60,049 nt of DNA from Alicyclobacillus pomorum DSM 14955 (lineage in GTDB: Bacteria; Bacillota; Bacilli; Alicyclobacillales; Alicyclobacillaceae), in the NCBI RefSeq assembly GCF_000472905.1, contig NZ_AXAR01000011.1:57139-117187 (forward strand), in the 5' to 3' direction. This document shows, piece after piece, positions 8,438 to 17,337 of the stretch. The position numbers and the translations under genes were made by a program. How positions within the stretch are numbered: position 1 is the first letter of the stretch; every line of letters begins with the position of its first letter. The notes under the pieces were generated by a model, which worked only from the letters and a program-made list of their open reading frames with translations, was not told the origin of the DNA and ran no database searches.

Positions 8438-9769
8438 ATGTTTAGCTTGGCAGGACCGGAGTTAGCCCGATTCCTCCTGGGACTCGTGGCTTTACTCGTC
8501 GCGGGCAACGTGCTCGGCTACGTCGCCGAACGACTGACAGTTCCACGGGTCATCGGTGAAGTCTGCGGAGGGCTGCTGCTGGGACCGACCGTGCTCGGCT
8601 TCTTTGCTCCAGGAGTGTTTCACTGGATCTTCCTCGGCTTTGCATCGGAGGGCAAACTGTTTGGCCTTGTCTACCAACTGGGGTTGATACTGCTGATGTT
8701 CACCTCTGGATTGAAGTTTCAAACGCGTTTTGAGAAGGCGGACGGAAAGATTGGGGCCGCGATTATCGTCGGATCGACTGCAATTCCGTTCGCGGTTGGA
8801 TGGCTCGTCACCTACCTATTCAACCTCAAGCAATTCCTGGGACCTGCGAACAACATAGTGGCCTTGCAAATTGTGGTCGCCATTTCCATTGCGGTGACCA
8901 GCATTCCTGTGATATCGAAGATTCTCTTCGATTTAGGTATCATGCATTCAAGATTCGCCAAAATTGTCATCGGTGTGGCAGGCATCCACGACATCATTCT
9001 CTGGGTCGCGTTGGCGGTCGCCTCAGGGATTGTCAGCACTCACGAAGGCGTGAATGTCTGGGTCGTGTCAAAAAGTCTGGTCATCACGTTGTCGTTCTTG
9101 GTTGTCTGTTTGGTTCTCGTGCCGTGGATCTTGAAAAGGATCAACTCGAAACCTGCAAACTTCTTGTTTCGCGCTTCTTTCTTGGGGTATTTCCTGCTCA
9201 TCCTGTTTGCGCTGTCTGACTTGGCCGGTTACTTAAACGTAGAGGTGATGTACGGGGCTCTGCTCGCCGGCATTGCCACGAAGCTGACACTTCCAGCGCA
9301 CTTGTTCCAGCGCGTGGAGACCAGTATCCGGGAAATTTCATTTTCTTTGTTCATCCCGCTGTATTTCGCGATTGTTGGCCTCAGCCTGGACTTAGCGAAA
9401 AATTTCAGCGTTGGATTCTTTGTCCTGTATTTGCTTGTCGCGACGATTGTGCAATTTACGGTTGTCTATTTTACGTGTCGGTGGATGAAACAGGATAAAC
9501 TGACAAGCACCAATCTAGCAGCGGCGATGAACGCGAGGGGTGGCCCGGGGATTGTTTTGTCGACTGTTGCATACGCTTTGGGGATTATCAATCAGGACTT
9601 TTTCGCCATTCTGGTCATGCTGGCGTTGGTAACCTCCTGGATGGCCGGGTCCTGGTTGCGGTGGATTATTCGAAGTGGTCGCCGACTCATGCCAGGTGAC
9701 GAAAACATCGTCGTGATGAAGCCGCAAGAAGAAGTTCTGTTTGAGGTGCCGAACCGGGTCGAGACGTAA
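8438..9769 (+). CDS. CPA2-family cation:proton antiporter
   Basis: A 443-residue integral membrane protein with about 12 helices, the Na+/H+ exchanger fold of the KefB/NapA branch. Evidence includes the early RVIGEVCGGLLLGPTVLG motif, the ion-site-type VAISIAVTSIPVISKIL and GIHDIILW helices, and the C-terminal AAAMNARGGPGIVLSTVAY segment conserved in CPA2 proteins. No TrkA-N or TrkA-C nucleotide domain follows, so it is a membrane-only form. The ATG at 8438 follows AAAGGAG by about nine bases. An earlier in-frame ATG at 8348 lacks a ribosome site. It probably contributes to pH or salt homeostasis. The ion is not determined. Confidence 0.9.
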   Translation: MFSLAGPELARFLLGLVALLVAGNVLGYVAERLTVPRVIGEVCGGLLLGPTVLGFFAPGVFHWIFLGFASEGKLFGLVYQLGLILLMFTSGLKFQTRFEKADGKIGAAIIVGSTAIPFAVGWLVTYLFNLKQFLGPANNIVALQIVVAISIAVTSIPVISKILFDLGIMHSRFAKIVIGVAGIHDIILWVALAVASGIVSTHEGVNVWVVSKSLVITLSFLVVCLVLVPWILKRINSKPANFLFRASFLGYFLLILFALSDLAGYLNVEVMYGALLAGIATKLTLPAHLFQRVETSIREISFSLFIPLYFAIVGLSLDLAKNFSVGFFVLYLLVATIVQFTVVYFTCRWMKQDKLTSTNLAAAMNARGGPGIVLSTVAYALGIINQDFFAILVMLALVTSWMAGSWLRWIIRSGRRLMPGDENIVVMKPQEEVLFEVPNRVET

Positions 9770-9790
9770 GTCTTCCTTGGACAGCAAAAG

Positions 9791-9823
9791 GAGACGGCCT
9801 CGACAGATGTCACTGGCCGTCTC
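9791..9823. terminator. Bidirectional terminator between antiporter and dnaD
   Basis: A perfect nine-base-pair stem, gagacggcc (9791-9799) with ggccgtctc (9815-9823), sits between the converging antiporter and dnaD genes. A T-rich tail (CTTTT) follows on the minus strand. The plus-strand tail is weak. Confidence 0.75.
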
Positions 9824-9905
9824 GCGGTTTCACTGCATTGGCGATGTGCAACACCGGGTTACATCACTCTCGTGCCATTGCACACCGTGCACCGTGATAG
9901 CGTTG

Positions 9906-10661
9906 TTAACTGTCGGGGAACAGTTGATAAAACGCGGAATAGCGCTCATCACGCACCGGCTTGCTCGCAGATTTCGGCGCACTGGTGTGAGACTTGTTGG
10001 TTGTAGACGTCGCCGCCGCCTGGTCGCGAGCCTTGTTCCGCTCCCGGTAACTCTGGCGGTACGCTTCGAGTTCTGCCTTGGTTCGAACGCGATTGCGGTA
10101 CCAGTCGTACAAAACTCGGTCGATATACTTAAAGCTGTATTTGTTCGCCAACACCGCTTCGCGCAGTGCCTCCACAATCAACCACTCTGGATGGCCGTCC
10201 CGTTCCATCCATTGACGAATCTGTTCACATTCAATGCCCGACAGCGGGCGTCCAAATTCCTCTTCAAAGAGGGTCACTGTATCCTTGCGCCACTCCCGGA
10301 CGGGCGTATGATGTGGGTCTCGCCCACGTAAACGCGTCCAGAGGGGCTTTAAATCAAAGTAATTGCTGTGCGTCCCTTGGTCGTCCATGCGTTCACCAAT
10401 GGTAAGAAACCCCTTGTGAACCAGCCGCTCAATATGTGAAGCGGCTTCAGCGGACGTCATGGCGCACCGTTCACCAAGCTCCTGGGGCGTCAGAAAGTCC
10501 CGTTTTTCTACCTGGATGGCGGCAAAGATTTGTAACAACACGATGCACTCCGAAGGACTTAACCCTAGCTCGCAGTACCGTGACAACCAGAGATACGGGA
10601 TGGTGACAAACGACCCACTCAAAAAATCCGCGTTTGCCAGTTCCCGTTCAGAAGGTTTCAC
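9906..10661 (-). CDS. dnaD: DNA replication initiation protein DnaD
   Basis: About 251 residues. DnaD helps load the replicative helicase during primosome assembly at oriC and in restart. The N-terminal winged-helix domain (FVTIPYLWLSRYCELGLSPSE, then LTPQELGERCAMT) precedes a DnaD/DnaB_2 domain (VTLFEEEFGRPLSGIECEQIRQW and the YIDRVLYDWYRN motif). The C-terminal tail is rich in Ala, Ser, Thr and Lys. I place the start at a GTG (10661), eight bases after GGAGGGGG. An upstream GTG at 10691 in the same frame has no such site. It follows asnS by 62 bases in the order found in B. subtilis. Confidence 0.92.
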   Translation of the reverse strand: MKPSERELANADFLSGSFVTIPYLWLSRYCELGLSPSECIVLLQIFAAIQVEKRDFLTPQELGERCAMTSAEAASHIERLVHKGFLTIGERMDDQGTHSNYFDLKPLWTRLRGRDPHHTPVREWRKDTVTLFEEEFGRPLSGIECEQIRQWMERDGHPEWLIVEALREAVLANKYSFKYIDRVLYDWYRNRVRTKAELEAYRQSYRERNKARDQAAATSTTNKSHTSAPKSASKPVRDERYSAFYQLFPDS

Positions 10662-10723
10662 AGATCTCGCCCCCTCCCAAACGTCATCCACAGTATATCA
10701 CGGATTGACTGGGGCGTATGGGA

Positions 10724-12019
10724 TTATGGATAGAGCCGATACAACATGCGTGGGAAAGGATTCGCTTCCCGCACGTGTTCCAGTCCACAAATCCACGCAA
10801 CCGTCCGTTCCAGTCCAATACCGAATCCTGAATGAGGCACGCTGCCGTATTTACGGAGTTCGAGGTACCAGCCATACGACTCCTCGGGCAGGTTGTGTTC
10901 CTCAAAGCGCTGCTTCAATAGATCGTAGTCGTGAATGCGCTCGCTGCCGCCGATGATTTCACCGTATCCTTCAGGTGCGAGTAGATCCGCGCACAGGACC
11001 ACTTCAGGCCGATTTGGATCTGGTTGCATATAGAACGCCTTGATGTTCGTCGGATACTTCTCGATGAACACCGGCCGGTCGAATTGCTCGGCAAGTTCTG
11101 TTTCGTGTGGTGCGCCAAAATCGTCGCCCCACTGGATATCGTGGCCTTGTTTCTGCAACCAGGCAATGGCATCGTCATACGTCAGTCGCGGGAACGGAGG
11201 TTTCACGCTTTCGAGCTTGGAAATATCGCGTCCGATGGTCTTCAACTCAGACTCACAGTGTGACAACACGTGCTGCACCACGTAACTGATGAACTCTTCC
11301 TGCAGCTTCACATTGTCTTCGTGTGTGTAGAACGCCATTTCCGGCTCAATCATCCAGAACTCAATCAAGTGTCGGCGCGTCTTGGATTTTTCCGCGCGGA
11401 AAGTGGGACCCATGGAATACACCTTACCGAGTGCCATCGCTGCCGCTTCCATGTACATCTGCCCGCTTTGGGTCAGGTAGGCATCTTCATCGAAGTACTT
11501 GATGTGGAACAGTTCCGTCGTACCTTCAGCGGATGACGGTGTCAAAATCGGTGGATCTACGCGTGTGAATTCGCGGCTGTCCAGGAAGTCAGCCATTGCA
11601 CGCATAATTTCCGCACGTACTTTCAGAATGGCGCGTTGTCGCGGCGTACGAATCCACAAATGGCGATGATCCAAGAGAAAGTCCACGCCGTGTTCTTTCA
11701 GCGTAATTGGATAATCCACTGATTCGCCGACGGGTTCCACGTCGAGCACTGTAATTTCATAACCGCCGGCAGCGCGTTCATCTTGACGAACGACACCGTG
11801 CACAATAAGAGAACTTTCTTGTGTCAGTTTGGAACACTTTTCAAAAATTTCTTCGCCCACTTCGTTCTTGACCGCGACACACTGAATGACACCGGTGCCG
11901 TCGCGCAATTGCAGAAATTGAATCTTCCCACTCGAGCGCTTGTTGTACAGCCAGCCACGAAGTGTCACTGTTTGTCCAACATAGTCGCCAACGTGGTGGA
12001 TGGTCGTAACTGGGTACAC
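10724..12019 (-). CDS. asnS: Asparagine--tRNA ligase
   Basis: A 431-residue class IIb aminoacyl-tRNA synthetase charging tRNA-Asn. The N-terminal OB-fold ([26 protein letters not shown]) is followed by the catalytic core with motif 2-like [21 protein letters not shown] and the motif 3 glycine-rich [27 protein letters not shown]. Having Asn in place of Asp-type residues and the usual length of about 430 identify AsnS rather than AspS. The start is a GTG after GGAGGG (seven bases), downstream of a good sigma-A promoter. The aspB gene that precedes asnS in B. subtilis is absent. Confidence 0.96.
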   Translation of the reverse strand: MYPVTTIHHVGDYVGQTVTLRGWLYNKRSSGKIQFLQLRDGTGVIQCVAVKNEVGEEIFEKCSKLTQESSLIVHGVVRQDERAAGGYEITVLDVEPVGESVDYPITLKEHGVDFLLDHRHLWIRTPRQRAILKVRAEIMRAMADFLDSREFTRVDPPILTPSSAEGTTELFHIKYFDEDAYLTQSGQMYMEAAAMALGKVYSMGPTFRAEKSKTRRHLIEFWMIEPEMAFYTHEDNVKLQEEFISYVVQHVLSHCESELKTIGRDISKLESVKPPFPRLTYDDAIAWLQKQGHDIQWGDDFGAPHETELAEQFDRPVFIEKYPTNIKAFYMQPDPNRPEVVLCADLLAPEGYGEIIGGSERIHDYDLLKQRFEEHNLPEESYGWYLELRKYGSVPHSGFGIGLERTVAWICGLEHVREANPFPRMLYRLYP

Positions 12020-12052
12020 AGTCTTTCCCTCCAGACAACGTCAATACATCGG

Positions 12053-12082
12053 ATTATAGCAAAACCAGGTACCAATGAACAA
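12053..12082 (-). promoter_or_regulatory. Sigma-A promoter of asnS-dnaD
   Basis: On the minus strand a perfect -10 TATAAT (12053-12058) lies 18 bases after TTGTTC (12077-12082). The box is 33 bases from the asnS start, too short for a T-box leader. Confidence 0.75.
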
Positions 12083-12097
12083 TTGAGGGTGAAGACG

Positions 12098-12129
12098 ACA
12101 AAACGCCGATTCCCCTATGAACCGGCGTT
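12098..12129 (-). terminator. Terminator of the ftsH-like gene
   Basis: The stem AACGCCGGTTC / GGGAATCGGCGTT (with one G-U pair) is followed by a short T run on the minus strand, 18 bases after the stop of the protease gene and just before the asnS promoter. Confidence 0.75.
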
Positions 12130-12146
12130 TGTCTCCGAAAGACGGT

Positions 12147-13673
12147 TTACGCAAACGGAAGTGCGGAAGCATCGTTGACAACGGCAGGAAGTTCAGGATT
12201 CGGCTGCCGCTGTGTGCGCTCCAACCACTCGCGGAATGCGTCCCCACTGATACTCTCTTCTTCCACCACAGATTTGGCGAACTCCGCAATCGCATCCTTG
12301 AACGGCTGCAAAAGTTCGCGGGTGGCTTTTTCCTGTTCGCTGAGGATATAGCGAACTTCCGTGTCGAGTACCGTGTCGGGTAGGTTCTCTTCGTCCACAA
12401 TACCAATCCTCGACAGCCCGCACTTCACCATGGTGCGCGCCAAAGACGAAGCTTGCATAAAGTCGTTCTGCGCGCCTGTGCTGCGATTGCCAAAGTGAAG
12501 TTCTTCGGCCAGGCAGCCAGCCAAAGCCACGTTGATCTGCTGCTGCAGCTGCTCGCGGGTGTACAGGTAGCGGTCGCTCTCCGGAATTTGGCGGACAAAT
12601 CCAAGCGCGTTCCCGCGCGGTGCGATGGTAATGTGCGAGACTGTGCCGGGACGCATCAATTCGCTCACAATCGCGTGTCCAATCTCGTGAATGGCCACGC
12701 GGTGAAGTTCCTCGTCCGTGGGTTTCCGCCCCGTTTTCTCACCCATCAGTACTTTGTCCACGGCATCTCTGAACATCTCCTGCGAGATCTCCTGCTTGTC
12801 GTTCCGCAAGGCGATGATGGCAGCTTCGTTCACGAGGGATTCCAGCTGCGCACCGGAGAAACCGTACGTCTCCTTGGCGATGTGTTCGAGGTCCACGTCA
12901 GCCGCCAACGGTTTTCCCTTCGTCTGAATCTTAAGGATGTGCAGACGTCCCTCTTTGTCCGGCAAGTCGACCTTGATTTGACGGTCAAATCGGCCCGGAC
13001 GCAGCAGTGCAGAGTCCAGCATGTCCGGACGGTTGGTTGCGGCCATCACGAGAACCAGCGGCGATTGGGTGGTGGACATGCCATCCATCTCGGTCAGCAG
13101 CTGGTTGAGCGTCTGGTCGTACTCTTGATGGCTGTGTTGGCCTCGACGAGCCCCCAGAACGTCAATCTCATCAATGAAGATGATGGCGCTGTCCTTGTTC
13201 TCTTTCTTCGCCTGGGCCCGTGCGCGGCGAAACAGGTCGCGTACGCGCTGGGCGCCGACGCCGACGTACATTTCCACGAATTCACTGCCAGATGCCGACA
13301 GGAATACCGAATCCGTGTACGTCGCTGCAGCCTTCGCCATCAGTGTTTTACCGGTTCCCGGCGGTCCGGTGAGCAAAATTCCCTTGAGCGGACGAATGCC
13401 AAGCGCCTTAATCTTGTCTCGGTACTTAAGAAAGTCGAGCGCTTCCATCAATTCGCGCTTTGCATGTTCCTGACCGCCAATCTGGTCGAACGAAACCTGA
13501 TGTCGAACGGGTGCCTCCCGGGTTGCTACAGGAGCCGCCGAGCGACGGTCCATCACATACCACAACGCTATTGAAACTCCGACGAGGAAAAAGATAGGCA
13601 GCACATTGAGCCCCAAAACGGCGAGGAAAACGAACACCGCCACGCCGACGCCGACAATCCACTCCTTAATCAA
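12147..13673 (-). CDS. FtsH-like AAA zinc protease lacking the extracytoplasmic domain
   Basis: A 508-residue ATP-dependent membrane protease. Two closely spaced hydrophobic segments (about 5-24 and 25-41) lead straight into the AAA module: Walker A GPPGTGKT (103-110), Walker B IIFIDEID (164-171), the arginine-finger region ALLRPGRFD (222-230). The M41 protease domain has HEIGH (329-333) and the third zinc ligand D404 in TGAQNDF. Full-length FtsH is about 610-640 residues with a roughly 75-residue extracytoplasmic domain between its two helices. Here that loop is essentially absent and the C-terminus is short. The gene overlaps the upstream membrane-protein gene by ATGA. This is probably a second, specialised FtsH paralog. 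Confidence 0.92.
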   Translation of the reverse strand: MIKEWIVGVGVAVFVFLAVLGLNVLPIFFLVGVSIALWYVMDRRSAAPVATREAPVRHQVSFDQIGGQEHAKRELMEALDFLKYRDKIKALGIRPLKGILLTGPPGTGKTLMAKAAATYTDSVFLSASGSEFVEMYVGVGAQRVRDLFRRARAQAKKENKDSAIIFIDEIDVLGARRGQHSHQEYDQTLNQLLTEMDGMSTTQSPLVLVMAATNRPDMLDSALLRPGRFDRQIKVDLPDKEGRLHILKIQTKGKPLAADVDLEHIAKETYGFSGAQLESLVNEAAIIALRNDKQEISQEMFRDAVDKVLMGEKTGRKPTDEELHRVAIHEIGHAIVSELMRPGTVSHITIAPRGNALGFVRQIPESDRYLYTREQLQQQINVALAGCLAEELHFGNRSTGAQNDFMQASSLARTMVKCGLSRIGIVDEENLPDTVLDTEVRYILSEQEKATRELLQPFKDAIAEFAKSVVEEESISGDAFREWLERTQRQPNPELPAVVNDASALPFA

Positions 13674-14200
13674 GAAGCTCCACCTCCTTGTCGAAGAAGC
13701 GTGTAAGGCATAACTTGGTACAAGTAGTGGCTTCCTTCCTCCAACTGAATGTATATGTTGTGCTCGTCCATGGTAATTCTGGCGTCTGCGTGCATCTGCT
13801 TTGCTTTTTGTTGCGTCGCGGAGATCATATCTGTGAAGCTGCCATGAGCAATACCTTGCTGTAGTACTGGAACAAGCGCTTCGTATACATCGTTGAGATC
13901 TTGGTTCCGATTGTCCTGAATGTTGACCGTCACGGACTGCGGATCTCCAAGTACGCTGCGTACAGCCTTTGAGATGGTTTGGTACGTCGACTGTAAGTCG
14001 GAAACTCGCCCCAACGTGATGGTGATGACATTGGGGTTACCGGTGTCCACTTGAACGCTTTGGACGCCGGAGATATGCCCCAGACTGTCTTTGAGCGGGT
14101 TCACCACGTTGTATTGTCGATACGCCCACCAGCCGCCGGATAGCACGACGAAACTGATGAGCGCAATCAATATCACTGGAACGAGGCGAATGCGAGTCAA
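13670..14200 (-). CDS. Membrane-anchored protein of unknown function, coupled to ftsH-like gene
   Basis: A 176-residue protein with an N-terminal helix (about 6-26, VPVILIALISFVVLSGGWWA) and an extracytoplasmic domain of about 145 residues with alternating beta and alpha character (VQSVQVDTGNPNVITITLG; YQTISKAVRSVLG; NIYIQLEEGSHYLYQVMPY). I do not recognise a named family. The start is a TTG nine bases after GAGGAGG. Its stop overlaps the ATG of the FtsH-like protease gene, so the two proteins are made in a coupled way. Because the protease lacks its own extracytoplasmic domain, this protein could supply or regulate that part. This is inference. Confidence 0.8.
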   Translation of the reverse strand: MTRIRLVPVILIALISFVVLSGGWWAYRQYNVVNPLKDSLGHISGVQSVQVDTGNPNVITITLGRVSDLQSTYQTISKAVRSVLGDPQSVTVNIQDNRNQDLNDVYEALVPVLQQGIAHGSFTDMISATQQKAKQMHADARITMDEHNIYIQLEEGSHYLYQVMPYTLLRQGGGAS

Positions 14201-14243
14201 CGGTCACCGCCTCCTCTATTGGTCTATCTCGATGTCAGGCACT

Positions 14244-14272
14244 AGTATAACATGTGCTCCGAGTTATGTAGA
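14244..14272 (-). promoter_or_regulatory. Candidate promoter of the membrane protein / ftsH-like operon
   Basis: A TATACT box (14244-14249) on the minus strand, with a weak TCTACA at the -35 position (14267-14272, 17-base spacer), lies about 45 bases before the TTG start. Confidence 0.45.
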
Positions 14273-14299
14273 CAACACATATTTCCTTCGGGGGCGTGT

Positions 14300-14794
14300 T
14301 CACGCCGATAATGGCTTGCCAGACCGAGCGTCGAAATAGCGGAACACGAGCGCGCCAGTCTCGTCTGTACCACTGACTTCATACACGACCTCCGCATTCG
14401 TATGCAATCGCGTCTGCTGGTTGGCATCGAGATAGCCCAAGTGAATCTGAGTGGGATGGATGTGTGCCGAAATGGCTCGCTGCGTGATCTGATCTTTGCT
14501 CATCACGCTGTCTGCCGGTACTGCATGTACGACGAATGGAGATCCATACACGAACGCGTACCACGCACGTCCAAACGAGTCCGTGCCTTCAAAGACCTCT
14601 TGAACATCTGCACCGGTAAACACATCGTGATGGTCAATGTGAGTCAGCGGGGACTTGTTGAGCGCAAACTGCGCCGCGTCCGCCTCGATATCCCATTCGC
14701 TGGAAAGATTGCTCCACACCGCACACACCAAGGCAATCATGGCCATGACAACGACAGCAAAAATACTCCAAAACCAAACTCTCCACCTAGCCAT
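14300..14794 (-). CDS. ypmB: YpmB-like membrane-anchored protein (DUF5590)
   Basis: A 164-residue protein with one N-terminal membrane helix (about 7-28) and an extracytoplasmic domain containing VFTGADVQEVFEGTDSFGRAWYAFV and a PepSY-like C-terminal part (HIHPTQIHLGYLDANQQTRLHTNAEVVYEV, then GALVFRYFDARSG). The size, topology and position directly downstream of ypmA match B. subtilis YpmB. The role is unknown. The assignment is by position and architecture, so the symbol is tentative. Confidence 0.75.
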   Translation of the reverse strand: MARWRVWFWSIFAVVVMAMIALVCAVWSNLSSEWDIEADAAQFALNKSPLTHIDHHDVFTGADVQEVFEGTDSFGRAWYAFVYGSPFVVHAVPADSVMSKDQITQRAISAHIHPTQIHLGYLDANQQTRLHTNAEVVYEVSGTDETGALVFRYFDARSGKPLSA

Positions 14795-14798
14795 AGTG

Positions 14799-14975
14799 CT
14801 ATGCCCGGTACAGGGTCAACAGCATCTTCCCTTCCTCTTCTTGATGCTTGGACAGTCCAAAAATGACGCCCTTATCCTTCAGGTTGCGATTGAGAAAATC
14901 GACCAACTGATACAGGTCATCCGTTGCTGTGCAAACCTGCGTGCCAATGACTGATAACTTCAACTTGTCGTCCAT
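14799..14975 (-). CDS. ypmA: YpmA-like small protein (DUF4264)
   Basis: A 58-residue protein read from the ATG at 14975 (AGGTGA seven bases upstream) to TAG at 14799. The sequence begins MDDKLKLSVIGTQVCTATDD and continues with LYQLVDFLNRNLKDKGVIFG and SKHQEEEGKMLLTLYRA. Small size, the VIFGLSK segment and position between surE and ypmB agree with B. subtilis YpmA, a short conserved protein of unknown function. It starts six bases from the surE stop, so it is cotranscribed with surE and ypmB. Confidence 0.8.
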   Translation of the reverse strand: MDDKLKLSVIGTQVCTATDDLYQLVDFLNRNLKDKGVIFGLSKHQEEEGKMLLTLYRA

Positions 14976-14981
14976 TCGATG

Positions 14982-15755
14982 TCACCTGCGAGTTTTCTCA
15001 TTGTCCTCAAACTTTGTTTTCAGCGTAGCAATCATTTCATCGTTTGTAAAATGATACTTCAGCGGCGTCAGGCTAATTCCCCCGTGCTCCACGACGTACA
15101 CGTCGGTGTCTGATCCGCCCGCGTCCACCAACGCTTCACCGGTGTAACGAAAATACGGATTTCCTTGTTCGTCAGTTTTTTGCGTGAAGAGGTCACGGTA
15201 GCTGCGCGCTCCAAGTTGCGTGACGCGCCACGGTGCCTTTACGATGTCCCGGTTCGGGAAATTGATGCTGACAAATGTGTCTGCTGGGAACGGGATGTCG
15301 TTCAGAACATCAATAATGCGTCGAGATACTTGAGCCGCATCTTCGTATAAAAACGGAGTGCCCGTGAGGGAGAATGCAATGGCCCGGACCTGGTGCAGAG
15401 CCGCTTCGCCGGCCGCAGCCAGCGTGCCGGAGTACAGCACGTCCGTTGCCAAATTCGGCCCTTCGTTGATACCAGATAACATCAGGTCGAATGGCCGCTT
15501 GTCGGATAACGACGCAATCGCCCACTTGACGCAGTCCACCGGGGTTCCAGAAACGGAGTATGCCTGCACACCCTGCATGCCGAAATCCACTTCGTTCACG
15601 TACAGTCGTTGGTACAAAGATATACCGTGACTGGAAGCACTGCGCTGCCTATCAGGAGCGACGACAACGAGTTCCCCTGCATCCTTGACCGCTTCCGCCA
15701 AGGCGCGTATCCCTGGAGCATGTATGCCATCGTCGTTGCTGATCAGTATTCGCAT
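14982..15755 (-). CDS. surE: 5'/3'-nucleotidase SurE
   Basis: A 257-residue metal-dependent nucleoside monophosphate phosphatase. The N-terminal metal-binding motif MRILISNDDGIHAPG contains the paired aspartates D8-D9. Further conserved blocks are VAPDRQRSASSHGIS, SGTPVDCVKWAI, LMLSGINEGPNLATDVLYSGTLAAA and SINFPNR. The length is usual for the family. It leads the surE-ypmA-ypmB run. Substrates are likely nucleotide monophosphates. Its neighbours in methylthioadenosine salvage suggest, but do not show, a link to nucleotide turnover. Confidence 0.95.
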   Translation of the reverse strand: MRILISNDDGIHAPGIRALAEAVKDAGELVVVAPDRQRSASSHGISLYQRLYVNEVDFGMQGVQAYSVSGTPVDCVKWAIASLSDKRPFDLMLSGINEGPNLATDVLYSGTLAAAGEAALHQVRAIAFSLTGTPFLYEDAAQVSRRIIDVLNDIPFPADTFVSINFPNRDIVKAPWRVTQLGARSYRDLFTQKTDEQGNPYFRYTGEALVDAGGSDTDVYVVEHGGISLTPLKYHFTNDEMIATLKTKFEDNEKTRR

Positions 15756-15845
15756 CGATTGTCTCCTCTCCTGCCATCAAACCGCCCACATACGAGCAGA
15801 CGCCACGCGGATACTACGAGTATTACGCGAGGAGGTGCACGTCAT

Positions 15846-16037
15846 ATGCCAGGGCGAAATGTCCGCACCAAATCGAGTTCCCTTGTGTCACCTTCTACAG
15901 CAGATCATGCACCTGTTTCACCGCCACGACGGACGGGCGCCGAAATGGACCTGTGGCTATCCGCATGGGAGTGCGCCTTCGACCTCAAGCACCCGGACGT
16001 GGTCACCCAACTTCGGAATACCTTGTTACGCGCGTAA
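15846..16037 (+). CDS. Small plus-strand hypothetical protein
   Basis: A 63-codon frame from the ATG at 15846 to TAA at 16037, preceded by GGAGGTG with eight bases of spacing, one of the better ribosome sites in the window. The N-terminal half is Ser/Arg/Pro-rich and looks disordered (MPGRNVRTKSSSLVSPSTAD). The C-terminal half is a helix-like segment (MDLWLSAWECAFDLKHPDVV). It fills the gap between surE (which diverges) and the deaminase gene, ending five bases from the convergent deaminase stop. I do not recognise the family. Confidence 0.55.
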   Translation: MPGRNVRTKSSSLVSPSTADHAPVSPPRRTGAEMDLWLSAWECAFDLKHPDVVTQLRNTLLRA

Positions 16038-16041
16038 TCTG

Positions 16042-17337
16042 TTACCGCTTGAGAAATTCTTCAATCTTTCGCACCTCGAAGCGAATCCGCTCCGTGTCCA
16101 ATGTCACTGGTTCTCGGTTAAGCAAGAGGGGTTGGCCGTCGACAAACACGTCTGTGACGTCGTCGGCCCCGCTTGCATATACGACGTTGGACAGCAGATC
16201 ATGCGTCGGTTGAAAATGTGGGCTACGCAGATCCAACAACGTGATATCGGCACGCGCACCGACCGTCAACGTCCCATGGCCTTCGGGAAGAAATACCGCA
16301 CGTGCACTTTCGGCGGTGGCCATGGCAAACGCTTCTGCAGCAGGAATGACGGTGGCATCCAGATGGATCCCTTTGTGCAGCGTTGCCGCAAGTCGAAGTT
16401 CTTCAAACATATCCAGGTTGTTGTTGCTCGCTGCACCGTCTGTACCGAGGCCGACCGTGAGCCCAGCCTGTTTCATGGCCACAATCGGTGCCACACCGGA
16501 ACCCAACTTCAAATTGCTCTGCGGATTGTGCGCCACCCGGACATCATGTGCCTTGAGGATGGCGATATCCTCGTCGGATACATGAACGCAGTGAGCGGCC
16601 AAAACAGGTCTTGTAAACAGTCCGCACGCTTCCGAGTGGGCAATGGGTGACTTACCGTGCTCTCGGAAACTGTTGTCTACTTCCACCCGGGTTTCGGAAA
16701 GGTGAATCTGAATCGGGACGTCCAGTTCGGCAGACAAGTCGGCAACCAAGGTCAGGTAGTCGGCAGGACACGTGTACGGTGCGTGTGGACCGAGGGTGGT
16801 GGTGATGCGTCCAGACGCCTGTTTGTGCCATTGCCTGACGAAAGACTTCGTGTTGTTTACGCCATTTTGCCGCGAGGTTTGGTCCATTCCCACCATGCCC
16901 CACGACAGCACGCCGCGCATGCCCGACTCTTCTACAGCCTGTGCTGCACTGTGCATCATGAAGTACATATCCGTGAAACACGTGGTTCCGGATTGGATCA
17001 TCTCCCAACAAGCGAGCAAGGTGCCCCAGTAAATCGCTTCCTGCGTCAGTTTGGCCTCCGTCGGAAACATTTTTTCCTCAAGCCAAGTCATCAGGGGGAG
17101 ATCGTCACCGATTCCGCGGAGTAATGTCATGGCGGCGTGTCCATGTGCGTTGACGAATCCTGGCATGGCGACCGCCGCGGGACGCCTGTAGACGGTCAAC
17201 CCCTCTCTGACTCCACCGTACCGACCTTCGCCGACCTCCACGATGATGCCGTCCTTTATGAGTACATATGCCGGCCCTGGCACAATTTTTTCTGCAGATT
17301 GAATCAGCGAACCTACTTCAAGCAATACTTGGCTCAT
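16042..17337 (-). CDS. mtaD: 5-methylthioadenosine/S-adenosylhomocysteine deaminase
   Basis: A 431-residue amidohydrolase that deaminates MTA or SAH to the inosine form. Metal and catalytic motifs are visible: VNAHGHAAMTLLRG (HxH), PHAPYTCP, IHLSETRVE, LAAHCVHVSDEDIAIL, the S-N-x-K-L-G-S-G motif and LGTDGAASNNNLDMFEEL. The C-terminal beta part ends with the usual ADITLLDL. The ATG overlaps the mtnA stop by ATGA, so mtnP-mtnA-mtaD is an operon. The family also includes guanine- and related deaminases (SsnA), but the operon context favours MTA/SAH. Confidence 0.9.
   Translation of the reverse strand: MSQVLLEVGSLIQSAEKIVPGPAYVLIKDGIIVEVGEGRYGGVREGLTVYRRPAAVAMPGFVNAHGHAAMTLLRGIGDDLPLMTWLEEKMFPTEAKLTQEAIYWGTLLACWEMIQSGTTCFTDMYFMMHSAAQAVEESGMRGVLSWGMVGMDQTSRQNGVNNTKSFVRQWHKQASGRITTTLGPHAPYTCPADYLTLVADLSAELDVPIQIHLSETRVEVDNSFREHGKSPIAHSEACGLFTRPVLAAHCVHVSDEDIAILKAHDVRVAHNPQSNLKLGSGVAPIVAMKQAGLTVGLGTDGAASNNNLDMFEELRLAATLHKGIHLDATVIPAAEAFAMATAESARAVFLPEGHGTLTVGARADITLLDLRSPHFQPTHDLLSNVVYASGADDVTDVFVDGQPLLLNREPVTLDTERIRFEVRKIEEFLKR

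Noticed and set aside
12020-12146. T-box leader before asnS
   Set aside because: Only 33 bases separate the -10 box from the start; no room for a T-box.
12453-13574. 373-codon plus-strand frame
   Set aside because: Antisense shadow of the FtsH-like protease gene; no ribosome site and low-complexity, His/Arg-rich translation.
15685-16650. 321-codon plus-strand frame across surE and the deaminase
   Set aside because: Antisense to two well supported genes; translation is Arg/Cys/His-rich without domain.
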